DNA of 64,000 nt from Zeus faber. Lineage: Eukaryota; Chordata; Actinopteri; Zeiformes; Zeidae. Under the pieces are notes generated by a model. The model had not been told where the DNA came from and searched no databases. It saw only the letters and a list, made by a program, of their open reading frames with translations. The position numbers and the translations under genes are program-made. Location of the stretch: positions 2,108,001 to 2,172,000 of the forward strand of contig OY482855.1 in assembly GCA_960531495.1 (NCBI GenBank). Reading direction: 5' to 3'. Numbering within the stretch: the stretch's first letter is position 1; the number at the start of each line of letters is the position of its first letter. Of the stretch, positions 42,901 through 56,800 are shown one piece after another.

Positions 42901-45900
42901 TCTAACTGAATTAGAGAAACACCGAACCATTGTCTCTTCAGAGGTGAATGATTCAGAATGCTGCAGTACAGCATAGAAATTTAATTAATATGATGAACTA
43001 TTATGTGCTTCTTAAGTGTTTCTCACAGATTTCTAGGCCCATCTAACATGTATTTGTGGAGTTATGATCATTCTCATCATTGTGTGCACATGTGGGAAAA
43101 AACGCATTTTCAGGCGATTTAAACGTCGAAAAGGGGAATCGGTTAAACGCTTCAGTCATTACCCTGTGTGACAGTGTCAGACAGTTTAAAGACAATGGTG
43201 AACTAGTATATGCTGCTAAAGTGTTGTTTGTCAAACAGTTTTAGGCCCATGTAAAATGTATTTGTCGAGTTATGATCATTTTCATCATTGTGTGCACATG
43301 TGGGAAAAAACGCATTTTCAGCCGATTTAAACGTCGAAAAGGGGAATTGGTTAAACGCTTCAGTCATTACTCTGTGTGACAGTGTCAGACAGTTTAAATA
43401 CAATGGTGAACTAGTATATGCTGCTAAAGTGTTGTTTGTCAACCAGTTTTAGGCCCATCTAACATGTATTTGTCGAGTTATGATCATTTTCATCATTATG
43501 TGTACATGTGGGAAAAAACGCATTTTCAGCCGATTTAAACGTCGAAAAGGGGAATTGCTTAAACGCTTCAGTCATTACTCTGCGTGACAGTGTCAGACAG
43601 TTTAAATACAATGGTGAACTAGTATATGCTGCTAAAGCGTTGTTTGTCAAACAGTTTTAGGCCCATACAACATGTATTTGTCGAGGTATGAGCATTTTCA
43701 GAACATTGGACGGTTTGCAGTCTAGCTGAATTAGAGAAACACCGAACCATTGTCTCTTCAGAGGGGAATGATTCAGAATGCTGCAGTACAGCATAGAAAT
43801 TTAATTAATATGATGAACTATTATGTGCTTCCTAAGTTTTTCTCTCAGATTTCTATGCCCATCTAACATGTATTTCTGGAGTTATGATCATTTTCAGAAC
43901 TTGTGACGGTTTGCTGTCTAACTGAATTAGAGAAACACCGAACCATTGTCTCTTCAGAGGTGAATGATTCAGAATGCTGCAGTACAGCATAGAAATTTAA
44001 TTAATATGATGAACTATTATGTGCTTCTTAAGTGTTTCTCACAGATTTCTAGGCCCATCTAACATGTATTTGTGGAGTTATGATCATTTTCATCATTGTG
44101 TGCACATGTGGGAAAAAACGCATTTTCAGCCGATTTAAACGTCGAAAAGGGGAATTGGTTAAACGCTTCAGTCATTACTCTGTGTGACAGTGTCAGACAG
44201 TTTAAATACAATGGTGAACTAGTATATGCTGCTAAAGCGTTGTTTGTCAAACAGTTTTAGGCCCATACAACATGTATTTATCGAGGTATGAGCATTTTCA
44301 GAACATTGGACGGTTTGCTGTCTAGCTGAATCAGAGAAACACCGAACCATTGTCTCTTCAGAGGTGAATGATTCAGAATGCTGCAGTACAGCATAGAAAT
44401 TTTATTAATATGATGAACTATTATGTGCTTCCTAAGTTTTTCTCTCAGATTTCTATGCCCATCTAACATGTATTTCTGGAGTTATGATCATTTTCAGAAC
44501 TTGTGACGGTTTGCTGTCTAACTGAATTAGAGAAACACCGAACCATTGTCTCTTCAGAGGTGAATGATTCAGAATGCTGCAGTACAGCATAGAAATTTAA
44601 TTAATATGATGAACTATTATGTGCTTCTTAAGTGTTTCTCACAGATTTCTAGGCCCATCTAACATGTATTTGTGGAGTTATGATCATTCTCATCATTGTG
44701 TGCACATGTGGGAAAAAACGCATTTTCAGGCGATTTAAACGTCGAAAAGGGGAATCGGTTAAACGCTTCAGTCATTACTCTGTGTGACAGTGTCAGACAG
44801 TTTAAAGACAATGGTGAACTAGTATATGCTGCTAAAGTGTTGTTTGTCAAACAGTTTTAGGCCCATCTAACATGTATTTGTCGAGTTATGATCATTTTCA
44901 TCATTATGTGTACATGTGGGAAAAAATGCATTTTCAGCCGATTTAAACATCGAAAAGGGGAATTGGTTAAACGCTTCAGTCATAACTCTGTGTGACAGTG
45001 TCAGACAGTTTAAATACAATGGTGAACTAGTATATGCTGCTAAAGCGTTGTTTGTCAACCAGTTTTAGGCCCATACAACATGTATTTGTCGAGGTATGAG
45101 CATTTTCAGAACATTGGACGGTTTGCTGTCAAACTGAATTAGAGAAACACCGAACCATTGTCTCTTCAGAGGTGAATAATTCAGAATGCTGCAGTACAGC
45201 ATAGAAATTTTATTAATATGATGAACTATTATGTGCTTCCTAAGTTTTTCTCTCAGATTTCTATGCCCATCTAACATGTATTTCTGGAGTTATGATCATT
45301 TTCAGAACTTGTGACGGTTTGCTGTCTAACTGAATTAGAGAAACACCGAACCATTGTCTCTTCAGAGGGGAATGATTCAGAATGCTGCAGTACAGCATAG
45401 AAATTTAATTAATATGATGAACTATTATGTGCTTCCTAAGTTTTTCTCTCAGATTTCTATGCCCATCTAACATGTATTTCTGGAGTTATGATCATTTTCA
45501 GAACTTGTGACGGTTTGCTGTCTAACTGAATTAGAGAAACACCGAACCATTGTCTCTTCAGAGGTGAATGATTCAGAATGCTGCAGTACAGCATAGAAAT
45601 TTAATTAATATGATGAACTATTATGTGCTTCTTAAGTGTTTCTCACAGATTTCTAGGCCCATCTAACATGTATTTGTGGAGTTATGATCATTTTCATCAT
45701 TGTGTGCACATGTGGGAAAAAACGCATTTTCAGCCGATTTAAACGTCGAAAAGGGGAATTGGTTAAACGCTTCAGTCATTACTCTGTGTGACAGTGTCAG
45801 ACAGTTTAAATACAATGGTGAACTAGTATATGCTGCTAAAGTGTTGTTTGTCAACCAGTTTTAGGCCCATCTAACATGTATTTGTCGAGTTATGATCATT

Positions 45901-48900
45901 TTCATCATTATGTGTACATGTGGGAAAAAACGCATTTTCAGCCGATTTAAACGTCGAAAAGGGGAATTGCTTAAACGCTTCAGTCATTTCTCTGTGTGAC
46001 AGTGTCAGACAGTTTAAATACAATGGTGAACTAGTATATGCTGCTAAAGCGTTGTTTGTCAAACAGTTTTAGGCCCATACAACATGTATTTGACGAGGTA
46101 TGAGCATTTTCAGAACATTGGACGGTTTGCTGTCTAGCTGAATTAGAGAAACACCGAACCATTGTCTCTTCAGAGGTGAATGATTCAGAATGCTGCAGTA
46201 CAGCATAGAAATTTTATTAATATGATGAACTATTATGTGCTTCTTAAGTGTTTCTCACAGATTTCTAGGCCCATCTAACATGTATTTGTGGAGTTATGAT
46301 CATTTTCATCATTGTGTGCACATGTGGGAAAAAACGCATTTTCAGCCGATTTAAACGTCGAAAGGGGGAATTGGTTAAACGCTTCAGTCATTACTCTGTG
46401 TGACAGTGTCAGACAGTTTAAATACAATGGTGAACTAGTATATGCTGCTAAAGTGTTGTTTGTCAACCAGTTTTAGGCCCATCTAACATGTATTTGTCGA
46501 GTTATGATCATTTTCATCATTATGTGTACATGTGGGAAAAAATGCATTTTCAGCCGATTTAAACATCGAAAAGGGGAATTGGTTGAACGCTTCAGTCATA
46601 ACTCTGTGTGACAGTGTCAGACAGTTTAAATACAATGGTGAACTAGTATATGCTGCTAAAGCGTTGTTTGTCAACCAGTTTTAGGCCCATACAACATGTA
46701 TTTGTCGAGGTATGAGCATTTTCAGAACATTGGACGGTTTGCTGTCTAACTGAATTAGAGAAACACCGAACCATTGTCTCTTCAGAGGGGAATGATTCAG
46801 AATGCTGCAGTACAGCATAGAAATTTAATTAATATGATGAACTATTATGTGCTTCCTAAGTTTTTCTCTCAGATTTCTATGCCCATCTAACATGTATTTC
46901 TGGAGTTATGATCATTTTCAGAACTTGTGACGGTTTGCTGTCTAACTGAATTAGAGAAACACCGAACCATTGTCTCTTCAGAGGTGAATGATTCAGAATG
47001 CTGCAGTACAGCATAGAAATTTAATTAATATGATGAACTATTATGTGCTTCTTAAGTGTTTCTCACAGATTTCTAGGCCCATCTAACATGTATTTGTGGA
47101 GTTATGATCATTTTCATCATTGTGTGCACATGTGGGAAAAAACGCATTTTCAGCCGATTTAAACGTCGAAAAGGGGAATTGGTTAAACGCTTCAGTCATT
47201 ACTCTGTGTGACAGTGTCAGACAGTTTAAATACAATGGTGAACTAGTATATGCTGCTAAAGTGTTGTTTGTCAACCAGTTTTAGGCCCATCTAACATGTA
47301 TTTGTCGAGTTATGATCATTTTCATCATTATGTGTACATGTGGGAAAAAATGCATTTTCAGCCGATTTAAACATCGAAAAGGGGAATTGGTTAAACGCTT
47401 CAGTCATAACTCTGTGTGACAGTGTCAGACAGTTTAAATACAATGGTGAACTAGTATATGCTGCTAAAGCGTTGTTTGTCAACCAGTTTTAGGCCCATAC
47501 AACATGTATTTGTCGAGGTATGAGCATTTTCAGAACATTGGACGGTTTGCTGTCAAACTGAATTAGAGAAACACCGAACCATTGTCTCTTCAGAGGTGAA
47601 TAATTCAGAATGCTGCAGTACAGCATAGAAATTTTATTAATATGATGAACTATTATGTGCTTCCTAAGTTTTTCTCTCAGATTTCTATGCCCATCTAACA
47701 TGTATTTCTGGAGTTATGATCATTTTCAGAACTTGTGACGGTTTGCTGTCTAACTGAATTAGAGAAACACCGAACCATTGTCTCTTCAGAGGTGAATGAT
47801 TCAGAATGCTGCAGTACAGCATAGAAATTTAATTAATATGATGAACTATTATGTGCTTCTTAAGTGTTTCTCACAGATTTCTAGGCCCATCTAACATGTA
47901 TTTGTGTAGTTATGATCATTCTCATCATTGTGTGCACATGTGGGAAAAAATGCATTTTCAGGCGATTTAAACGTCGAAAAGGGGAATTGGTTAAACGCTT
48001 CAGTCATTACTCTGTGTGACAGTGTCAGACAGTTTAAATACAATGGTGAACTAGTATATGCTGCTAAAGTGTTGTTTGTCAAACAGTTTTGGGCCCATGT
48101 AAAATGTATTTGTCGAGTTATGATTATTTTCATCATTGTGTGCACATGTGGGAAAAAACGCATTTTCAGCCGATTTAAACGTCGAAAAGGGGAATTGGTT
48201 AAACGCTTCAGTCATTACTCTGTGTGACAGTGTCAGACAGTTTAAATACAATGGTGAACTAGTATATGCTGCTAAAGCGTTGTTTGTCAAACAGTTTTAG
48301 GCCCATACAACATGTATTTGTCGAGGTATGAGCATTTTCAGAACATTGGACGGTTTGCTGTCTAGCTGAATTAGAGAAACACCGAACCATTGTCTCTTCA
48401 GAGGTGAATGATTCAGAATGCTGCAGTAAAGCATTGAAATTGTATTAATATGATGAACTATTATGTGCTTCCTAAGTTTTTCTCTCAGATTTCTATGCCC
48501 ATCTAACATGTATTTCTGGGGTTATGATCATTTTCAGAACTTGTGACGGTTTGCTGTCTAGCTGAATTTGAGAAACACCGAACCATTGTCTCTTCAGAGG
48601 TGAATGATTCAGAATGCTGCAGTACAGCATAGAAATTTAATTAATATGATGAACTATTATGTGCTTCTTAAGTGTTTCTCACAGATTTCTAGGCCCATCT
48701 AACATGTATTTGTGGAGTTATGATCATTTTCATCATAGTGTGTACATGTGGGAAAAAACGCATTTTAAGCCGATTTAAACGTCGAAAAGGGGAATTGGTT
48801 AAACGCTTCAGTCATTACTCTGTGTGACAGTGTCAAACAGTTTAAATACAATGGTGAACTGGTATATGCTGCTAAAGTGTTGTTTGTCAAACAGTTTTAG

Positions 48901-50139
48901 GCCCATCTAACATGTATTTGTCGAGTTATAATCATTTTCATCATTATGTGCACATGTGGGAAAAAACGCATTTTCAGCCGATTTAAACGTCGAAAAGGGG
49001 AATTGCTTAAACGCTTCAGTCATTTCTCTGTGTGACAGTGTCAGACAGTTTAAATACAATGGTGAACTAGTATATGCTGCTAAAGCGTTGTTTGTCAAAC
49101 AGTTTTAGGCCCATACAACATGTATTTGACGAGGTATGAGCATTTTCAGAACATTGGACGGTTTGCTGTCTAGCTGAATTAGAGAAACACCGAACCATTG
49201 TCTCTTCAGAGGTGAATGATTCAGAATGCTGCAGTACAGCATAGAAATTTTATTAATATGATGAACTATTATGTGCTTCTTAAGTGTTTCTCACAGATTT
49301 CTAGGCCCATCTAACATGTATTTGTGGAGTTATGATCATTTTCATCATTGTGTGCACATGTGGGAAAAAACGCATTTTCAGCCGATTTAAACGTCGAAAA
49401 GGGGAATTGGTTAAACGCTTCAGTCATTACTCTGTGTGACAGTGTCAGACAGTTTAAATACAATGGTGAACTAGTATATGCTGCTAAAGCGTTGTTTGTC
49501 AAACAGTTTTAGGCCCATACAACATGTATTTGACGAGGTATGAGCATTTTCAGAACATTGGACGGTTTGCTGTCTAGCTGAATTAGAGAAACACCGAACC
49601 ATTGTCTCTTCAGAGGTGAATGATTCAGAATGCTGCAGTACAGCATAGAAATTTAATTAATATGATGAACTATTATGTGCTTCCTAAGTTTTTCTCTCAG
49701 ATTTCTATGCCCATCTAACATGTATTTCTGGATTTATGATCATTTTCAGAACTTGTGACGGTTTGCTGTCTAGCTGAATTAGAGAAACACCGAACCATTG
49801 TCTCTTCAGAGGTGAATGATTCAGAATGCTGCAGTACAGCATAGAAATTTAATTAATATGATGAACTATTATGTGCTTCTTAAGTGTTTCTCACAGATTT
49901 CTATGCCCATCTAACATGTATTTGTGGAGTTATGATCATTTTCATCATTGTGTGCACATGTGGGAAAAAACGCATTTTCAGCCGATTTTAACGTCGAAAA
50001 GGGGAATTGGTTAAACGCTTCAGTCATTACTCTGTGTGACAGTGTCAGACAGTTTAAATACAATGGTGAACTAGTATATGCTGCTAAAGTGTTGTTTGTC
50101 AAACAGTTTTAGTCCCATACAACATGTATTTGTCGAGTC
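36961..50139 (+). repeat. A/B satellite array, right domain (homogenised)
   Basis: About 65 monomers. I placed boundaries at the catgta marker. A is 208 bp and B is 196 bp almost without exception. B starts like A (catgtattt, gagttatgatcatttt) and ends like A (aggcccatctaac), but its middle is different. B occurs in runs of one to three between runs of one to four A. Pure hybrids of the left-domain type are absent. Each A carries a minus-strand frame of 63 codons. A-unit length is not a multiple of three and no gene is implied. Confidence 0.95.
38787..44870 (+). repeat. Higher-order repeats within the A/B array (2,044 and 2,216 bp)
   Basis: Monomer order from 38,787 is AAAB AAAA BB (2,044 bp), then from 40,831 AAA BB A BB A BB (2,216 bp). 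From 43,047 the order AAA BB A BB A recurs. The block 40,831-42,654 and the block 43,047-44,870 share individual variants (for example cattaccctg and the caggcgattt form of the A unit), so they are copies of one another. This is recent segmental amplification inside the array. Confidence 0.8.
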
Positions 50140-53100
50140 GAAAAACTTCAAAATATACAACGCCGAAAAATATCACAAATACTTCAAAATTTACAACCCA
50201 GATAAATATCCCAAAAACGACTTACGGAAAATGTCGAAAAACGTCAAAATACACAACGCCAAAAAATGTCCCAAAAACGTCAAAATATACAACCCAGGTA
50301 ATATCCCAAAAACGATATAAAACTATGTCGAAAAACGTCAAAATATACAACGCCAAAAAATATCCCACCACTACATAATACTATGTCGAACAACATCAAA
50401 ATATACCACATCGAAAAATATCACAATAACGTAAAAATATAAAACCCATATAAATATCCCAAAAAACGACATAATATACGATGTCGAAAAAAGTCAACAT
50501 ATACAACACCAAAAAATGTCCCAAAAACGTCAAAATATAAAACCCAGAAAAAAAATCCCAAAAACGATATATTACTATGTCGAAAAACGTCAAAATATAC
50601 AACGCCAAAAAATATCCCAGAAACTACATTATACTATGTCGAAAAAGTCAAAATATACAACGCCAAATATGTCCCAAAAACGTCAAAATATACAACCCAG
50701 AGAAATATCCCAAAAACGACATAATACTATGTCAAAAAACGTCCAAATATACAACACGAAAAAATTTCCCAAAAACGACATAATATTATGTTGAAAAACG
50801 TCAAAATATACCACGTCGAAAAATATCACAATAACGTAAAAATATACAACCCAGATAAATATTCCAAAAACGACATACTTGTTACGTCGAAAAAAGTCAA
50901 AATATACAATGCCAAAATATGTCCAAAGACGTCAAAATATACAACCCAGATAAATATCCCAAGAACGACATACTTGTTACGTCGAAAAAAGGCAAAATAT
51001 ACAACACCAAAAAATATCCCAAAAACTACATAATACTATGTCGAAAAACGTCAAAATATACAACGTCAAAATATGTCCCAAAAACGTCAAAATATACAAC
51101 CCAGATAAATATCCCAAAAACAATATATTACTATGTCGAAAAACGTCAAAAAATACAACGCCAAAAAATATCCCAAAAACTACATAATACTATGTCGAAG
51201 AACGTCAAAATATACAACACCAAAAAATATCCCAAAAACTACATAATACTCTGTCGAAAAACGTCAAAATATACAACGCCGAAAAATATCACAAATACTT
51301 CAAAATTTACAACCCAGATAAATATTCCAAAAATGACATGATACTATGCCGAAAAACGTCAAAATATACAACGCCGAAAAATATCCCAAAAACGACATAC
51401 TATACTATGTCAAAAAAAGTCAAAATATACAACACCAAAAAATATCCCAAAAACTACATAATACTATGTCGAAAAACATCAAAATATACCATGTCGAAAA
51501 ATATCACAATAACGTAAAAATATACAACCCAGATAAATATCCCAAAAAACGACATAATGTACTATGTCGAAAAAAGTCAAAATATACAGCGCCAAAAAAT
51601 GTCCCAAAAACGTCAAAATATACAACCCAGATAAAAATCCCAAAAACGATATATTACTATGTCGAAAAACGTCAAAATATACAACGCCAAAAATTATCCC
51701 AAAAACTACATAATACTATGTCGAAAAACGTCAAAATATACCACGTCGAAAAATATCACAAAAACTTCAAAATATACAACCCAGATAAATATTCCAAAAA
51801 TGACTTACTAAACTATGTCGAAAAAAGCCAAAATATACAACGCCAAAATATGTCCCAAAAACGTCAAACTTTACAACCCAGATAAATATCCCAAAAATGA
51901 CATAATACTATGCCGAAAAACGTCAAAATATACAACGCCAAAAAATATCCAAAAAACGACATAATACTATATCGAAAAACGTCAAAATATACAACCCAGA
52001 TAAATATCCCAAAAACTACATAATACTATGTCGAAAAACGTCAAAATATACAACGCTGAAAAATATCACAAATACTTCAAAATATACAACTCAGATAAAT
52101 AATCCAAAAACGACATCCAAAAAATGTCGAAAAAAGTCCAAATATACAAGAACAAAAAATATCCCAAAAACGACCAGTATGTCATATGTATCCCAAAGTA
52201 CGACACTATGTCAAAAAACTTCTATATATACAACGCCAAAAAATATCCCAAAAATGACATAATACCATGTCGAAAAACATCAAAATATAAAATGCCGAAA
52301 AATATCCCAAAAACTACATATTATACTATGTCGAAAAAAGTCAAAATATACAACGCCAAAATATGTCCCAAAAACGTCAAACTTTACAACCCAGATAAAT
52401 ATCCCAAAAATGACATAATACTATGCTGAAAAACGTCAAAATATACAACGCCGAAAAATATCCCAAAAACGACATACTATATTTGTCAAAAAAAGTCAAA
52501 ATATACAGCGCCAAAAAATGTCCCAAAAACGTCAAAATATACAACCCAGATAAAAATCCCAAAAACGATTTATTACCATGTCGAAAAACGTCAAAATATA
52601 CAACGCCAAAAAATATCCCAAAAACTGCATAATACTATGTCGAAAAACGTCAAAATATACCACGTCGAAAAATATCACAATAACGTAAAAATATACAACC
52701 CAGATAAATATTCCAAAAATGACATACTAAACTATGTCGAAAAAAGCCAAAATATACAGCGCCAAAATATGTCCAAAAACGTCAAAATATACAACCCAGA
52801 TAAATATCCCAAAAAAGGACATAATATACTATGTCGAAAAAAGTCAACATACACAACACCAAAAAATATCCCAAAAACTACATAATACTATGTCAAAAAA
52901 CGTAAAAAAATATACCATGCCGAAAAATATCACAAATACTTCAAAATTTACAACCCAGATAAATATCCCAAAAACGACATACGGAAAAAGTAGAAAAAAG
53001 TCAAAACATACAACGCCAAAAAATATCCCAAAATCGACATAATACTATATCGAAAAACGTCAAAATATACAACCCAGATAAATATCCCAAAAACTACATA

Positions 53101-53852
53101 ATACTATGTCAAAAAACGTAAAAATATACAACGCTGAAAAATATCACAAATACTTCAAAATATACAACTCAGATAAATAAGCCAAAAACGACATCCAAAA
53201 AAAGTCGAAAAAAAGTCAAAATATACAAGGCCAAAAAATATCCCAAAAACGACCTATTACACTATGTCGAAAAACGTCTATATATACAACGCCAAAAAAT
53301 ATCCCAAAAATGACATAATACCATGTCGAAAAACGTCAAAATATAAAACGCCGAAAAATATCCCGAAAACTAGAGAATACTATGTCGAAAAATGTCAAAA
53401 TATACAACGCCGAAAAATGTCACAAATACTTCAAAGTATACAACCCAGATAAATATTCCAAAAACGACATACTTGTTACGTCGAAAAAAGTCAAAATATA
53501 CAACGCCAAAATATGTCCAAAGACGTCAAAATATACAACCCAGATAAAAATCCCAAGAACGACATACTTGTTACGTCGAAAAAAGTCAAAATATACAACA
53601 CCAAAAAAAATCCCAAAAACTACATAATACTATGTCGAAAAACGTCAAAATATACAACGCCAAAATATGTCCCTAAAACGTCAAAATATACAACCCTGAG
53701 AAATATCCCAAAAACAATTTATTACTATGTCGAAAAACGTCAAAAAATACAACGCCAAAAAATATCCCAAAAACTACATAATACTAGGTCGAAGAACGTC
53801 AAAATATACAACACCAAAAAACATCCCAAAAACTACATAATTCCTATCTGTC
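50140..53852 (+). repeat. A-rich tandem repeat, period about 58-60 bp
   Basis: About 60 copies of a unit with the phrases atgtcgaaaaacgtcaaaat, atacaacgccaaaaaatatc and cccaaaaacgacataatact. Shorter variants carrying aacccagataaatatccc are interspersed. Composition is roughly half A and poor in G. The left junction overlaps the satellite A phrase tttgtcgag with gtcgaaaaa. The right junction falls at about 53,850, inside a satellite A monomer in inverted orientation. Lys-, Tyr- and Asn-rich frames across it are by-products of the composition. Confidence 0.92.
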
Positions 53853-56800
53853 ACTGTCACACAGAGTAATGACTGTAGCTTTTAACCAATTCGCCTTTTT
53901 TCGACGTTTAAATCGGCTGAAAATGCATTTTTTCCCACATGTGCACACTATGATGAAAATGATCATAACTCCACAAATACATGTTAGATGGGCATAGAAA
54001 TCTGTGAGAAACATTTAAGAAGCACATAATAGTTCATCATATTAATTTAATTTCTATGCTGTACTGCAGCATTCTGAATCATTCACCTCTGAAGAGACAA
54101 TGGGTCGGTGTTTCTCTAATTCAGTTAGACAGCAAACCGTCCAAAGTTCAGAAAATTATCATAACTCGAAAAATTCATGTTAGATGGGCTTAAAACTCTG
54201 TGAGAAACACTTATGGACCACATAATAGTTCATCATATTAATCAAATTTCTATGCTGTACTGCAGCATTCTGAACCATTCACCTTTGATGAGACAATGGT
54301 TAAGTGTTTCTCTAATTCAGCTAGACAGCAAACCGTCCAAAGTTCTGACGTGATCAAAACTCCACAAATACATGTTAGATGGGCCTAGAGGTCTGTGAGA
54401 AACACTTAAGAAGCACATAATAGTTCCTCATATTAGATTTCAATGGTGTACGGCAGCATTCTGAATCATTCACCTATAAAGAGACAAAGGTTCGGTGTTT
54501 CTCTAATTCAGCTAGACCGCAAATCGTCCAAAGTTCTGAAAATGATCATAACTCGAAAAATCCATTTTATATGGGCCTAAAACTGTTTGACCAACAACAC
54601 TTTAGCAGCATATACTAGTTCATCATTGTATTTAAACTGTCTGTCACTGTCACACAGAGTAATGACTGTAGCTTATAACCAATTTGCCTTTTCGACGTTT
54701 AAATCGGCTGAAAATGCGTTTTTTCCCACATGTGCACACTATGATGAAAATGATCATAACTCGACAAATACATTTTATTTGGGCCTAAAACTGTTTGACA
54801 AACAACACTTTAGCAGCATATACTAGTTCACTATTGTATTTAAACTGTCTGGCACTGTCACACAGAGTAATGACGAAAGTGTTTAACCAATTCGCCTTTT
54901 CGACGTTTAAATCGGCTGAAAATGCATATTTTCCCACATGTGCACACTATGATCAAAATGATCAAACCTCGACAAATACATTTTAAATGGGCCTAAAACT
55001 GTTTGACATACAACACTTTAGCAGCACATACTAGTTATTCATTGTATTTAAACTGTCTGACACTGTCAGACAGAGTAATGACTGAAGCTTTAAACCAAAT
55101 CGCCTTTTCGACGTTTAAATCGGCTGAAAACGCATTTTTTCCCACATGTGCACACTATGATGAAAATGATCATAACTCAACAAATACATATTAGATGGGC
55201 CTAGAACTCTGTGAGAAACACTTAAGAAGGACATAATAGTTCATCATATTAATTACATTTCTATGCTGTACTGCAGCATTCTGAATCATTCACCGCTGAA
55301 GAGACAATGGTTCGGTGTTTCTCTAATTCAGCTAGACAGCAAACCGTTCAAAGTTCTGAAAATGCTCATAACTCGACAAATACATGTTGTATGGGACTAA
55401 AACTGTTTGACAAGCAACACTTTAGCAGCACAGACTAGTTCATCATATAAATTAAATTTCTATGCTGTACTGCAGCATTCTGAATCATTCACCTCTGAAG
55501 AGACAATGGTTCGGTGTTTCTCTAATTCAGCTAGATACCAAACCGTCCAAAGTTCTGAAAATGATCATAACTCGAAAAATACATGTTAGATGGGCCTAAA
55601 ACTCTGTGAGAAACACTTATGGGGCTCATAATAGTTCATCATATTAATCAAATTTCTATGCTGTACTGTAGCATTGTGAATCATTCACTTATGAAGAGAC
55701 AATGGTTCGGTGTTTCTCTAATTCAGCTAGACAGCAAACCGTCCAAAGTTCTGAAAATGATCATAACTCCACAAATACATGTTAGATGGGTCTAGAACTC
55801 TGTGAGAAAAACTGAAGAAGCACATAAAAGTTCATCAAATTAATTAAATTCATATGCTGTACTGCAGCATTCTGAATCATTCACCTCTGAAGAGACAATG
55901 GTTCGGTGTTTCTCTAATTCAGCTAGACAGCAAACCGTCCCAAGTTCTGAAAATGCTCATAGCTCGACAAATACATGTTAGATGGGCCTAAAACTCTGTG
56001 AGAAACACTTATGGAGCACATAATAGTTCATCATATTGATCAAATTGATCAAATTTCTATGCTGTACTGCACCATTCTGAACCATTCACCTCTGAAGAGA
56101 CAATGGTTCGGTGTTTCTCTAATTCAGCTAGACAGCAAACCGTCCAAAGTTCTGAAAATGCTCATAACTCTACAAATACATGTTGTATGGGACTAAAACT
56201 GTTTGACAAACAACACTTTAGCAGCACATACTTGTTCATCATAGTATTTAAACTGTCTGACACTGTCACACAGAGTAATGACTGAAGCGTTTAACCAATT
56301 CGCCTTTTCGACGTTTAAATCGGCTGAAAATGCGTTTTTTCCCACATGTGCACACTATGATGAAAATGATCATAACTCGACAAATACATTTTATATGGGC
56401 CTAAAACTGTTTGACATACAACACTTTAGCAGCTTATACTAGTTCATCATTGTATTTAAACTGTCTGACACTGCCACCGAGAGTAATGACTGAAGCTTTT
56501 AACCAATTCGCCTTTTCGACGTTTAAATCGGCTGAAAATGCATTTTTCCCCACATGTGCACACTATGATGAAAATTATCATAACTCCACAAAAAAATGTT
56601 AGATGGGTCTAGAAGTCTGTGAGAAACACTTAAGAAGCACATAATAGTTCATCATATTAATTAAATTTCTATGCTGTACTGCAGCATTCTGAATCATTCA
56701 CCTCTGAAGAGACAATGGGTCGGTGTTTCTCTAATTCAGTTAGACAGCAAACCGTCCAAAGTTCTGAAAATTATCATAACTCGAAAAATTCATGTTAGAT

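Noticed and set aside
37159-50122. Minus-strand frames of 63-79 codons (MTNNTLAAYTSS... type) in every A monomer
   Set aside because: They follow from monomer homogeneity. The unit is 208 bp, not a multiple of three, so frames cannot run through the array. There is no recognisable domain, and the frames break in older monomers.
50140-53852. Lys/Tyr/Asn-rich frames of up to 179 codons
   Set aside because: By-product of an A-rich tandem repeat low in stop codons. The translated text is just the unit repeated.
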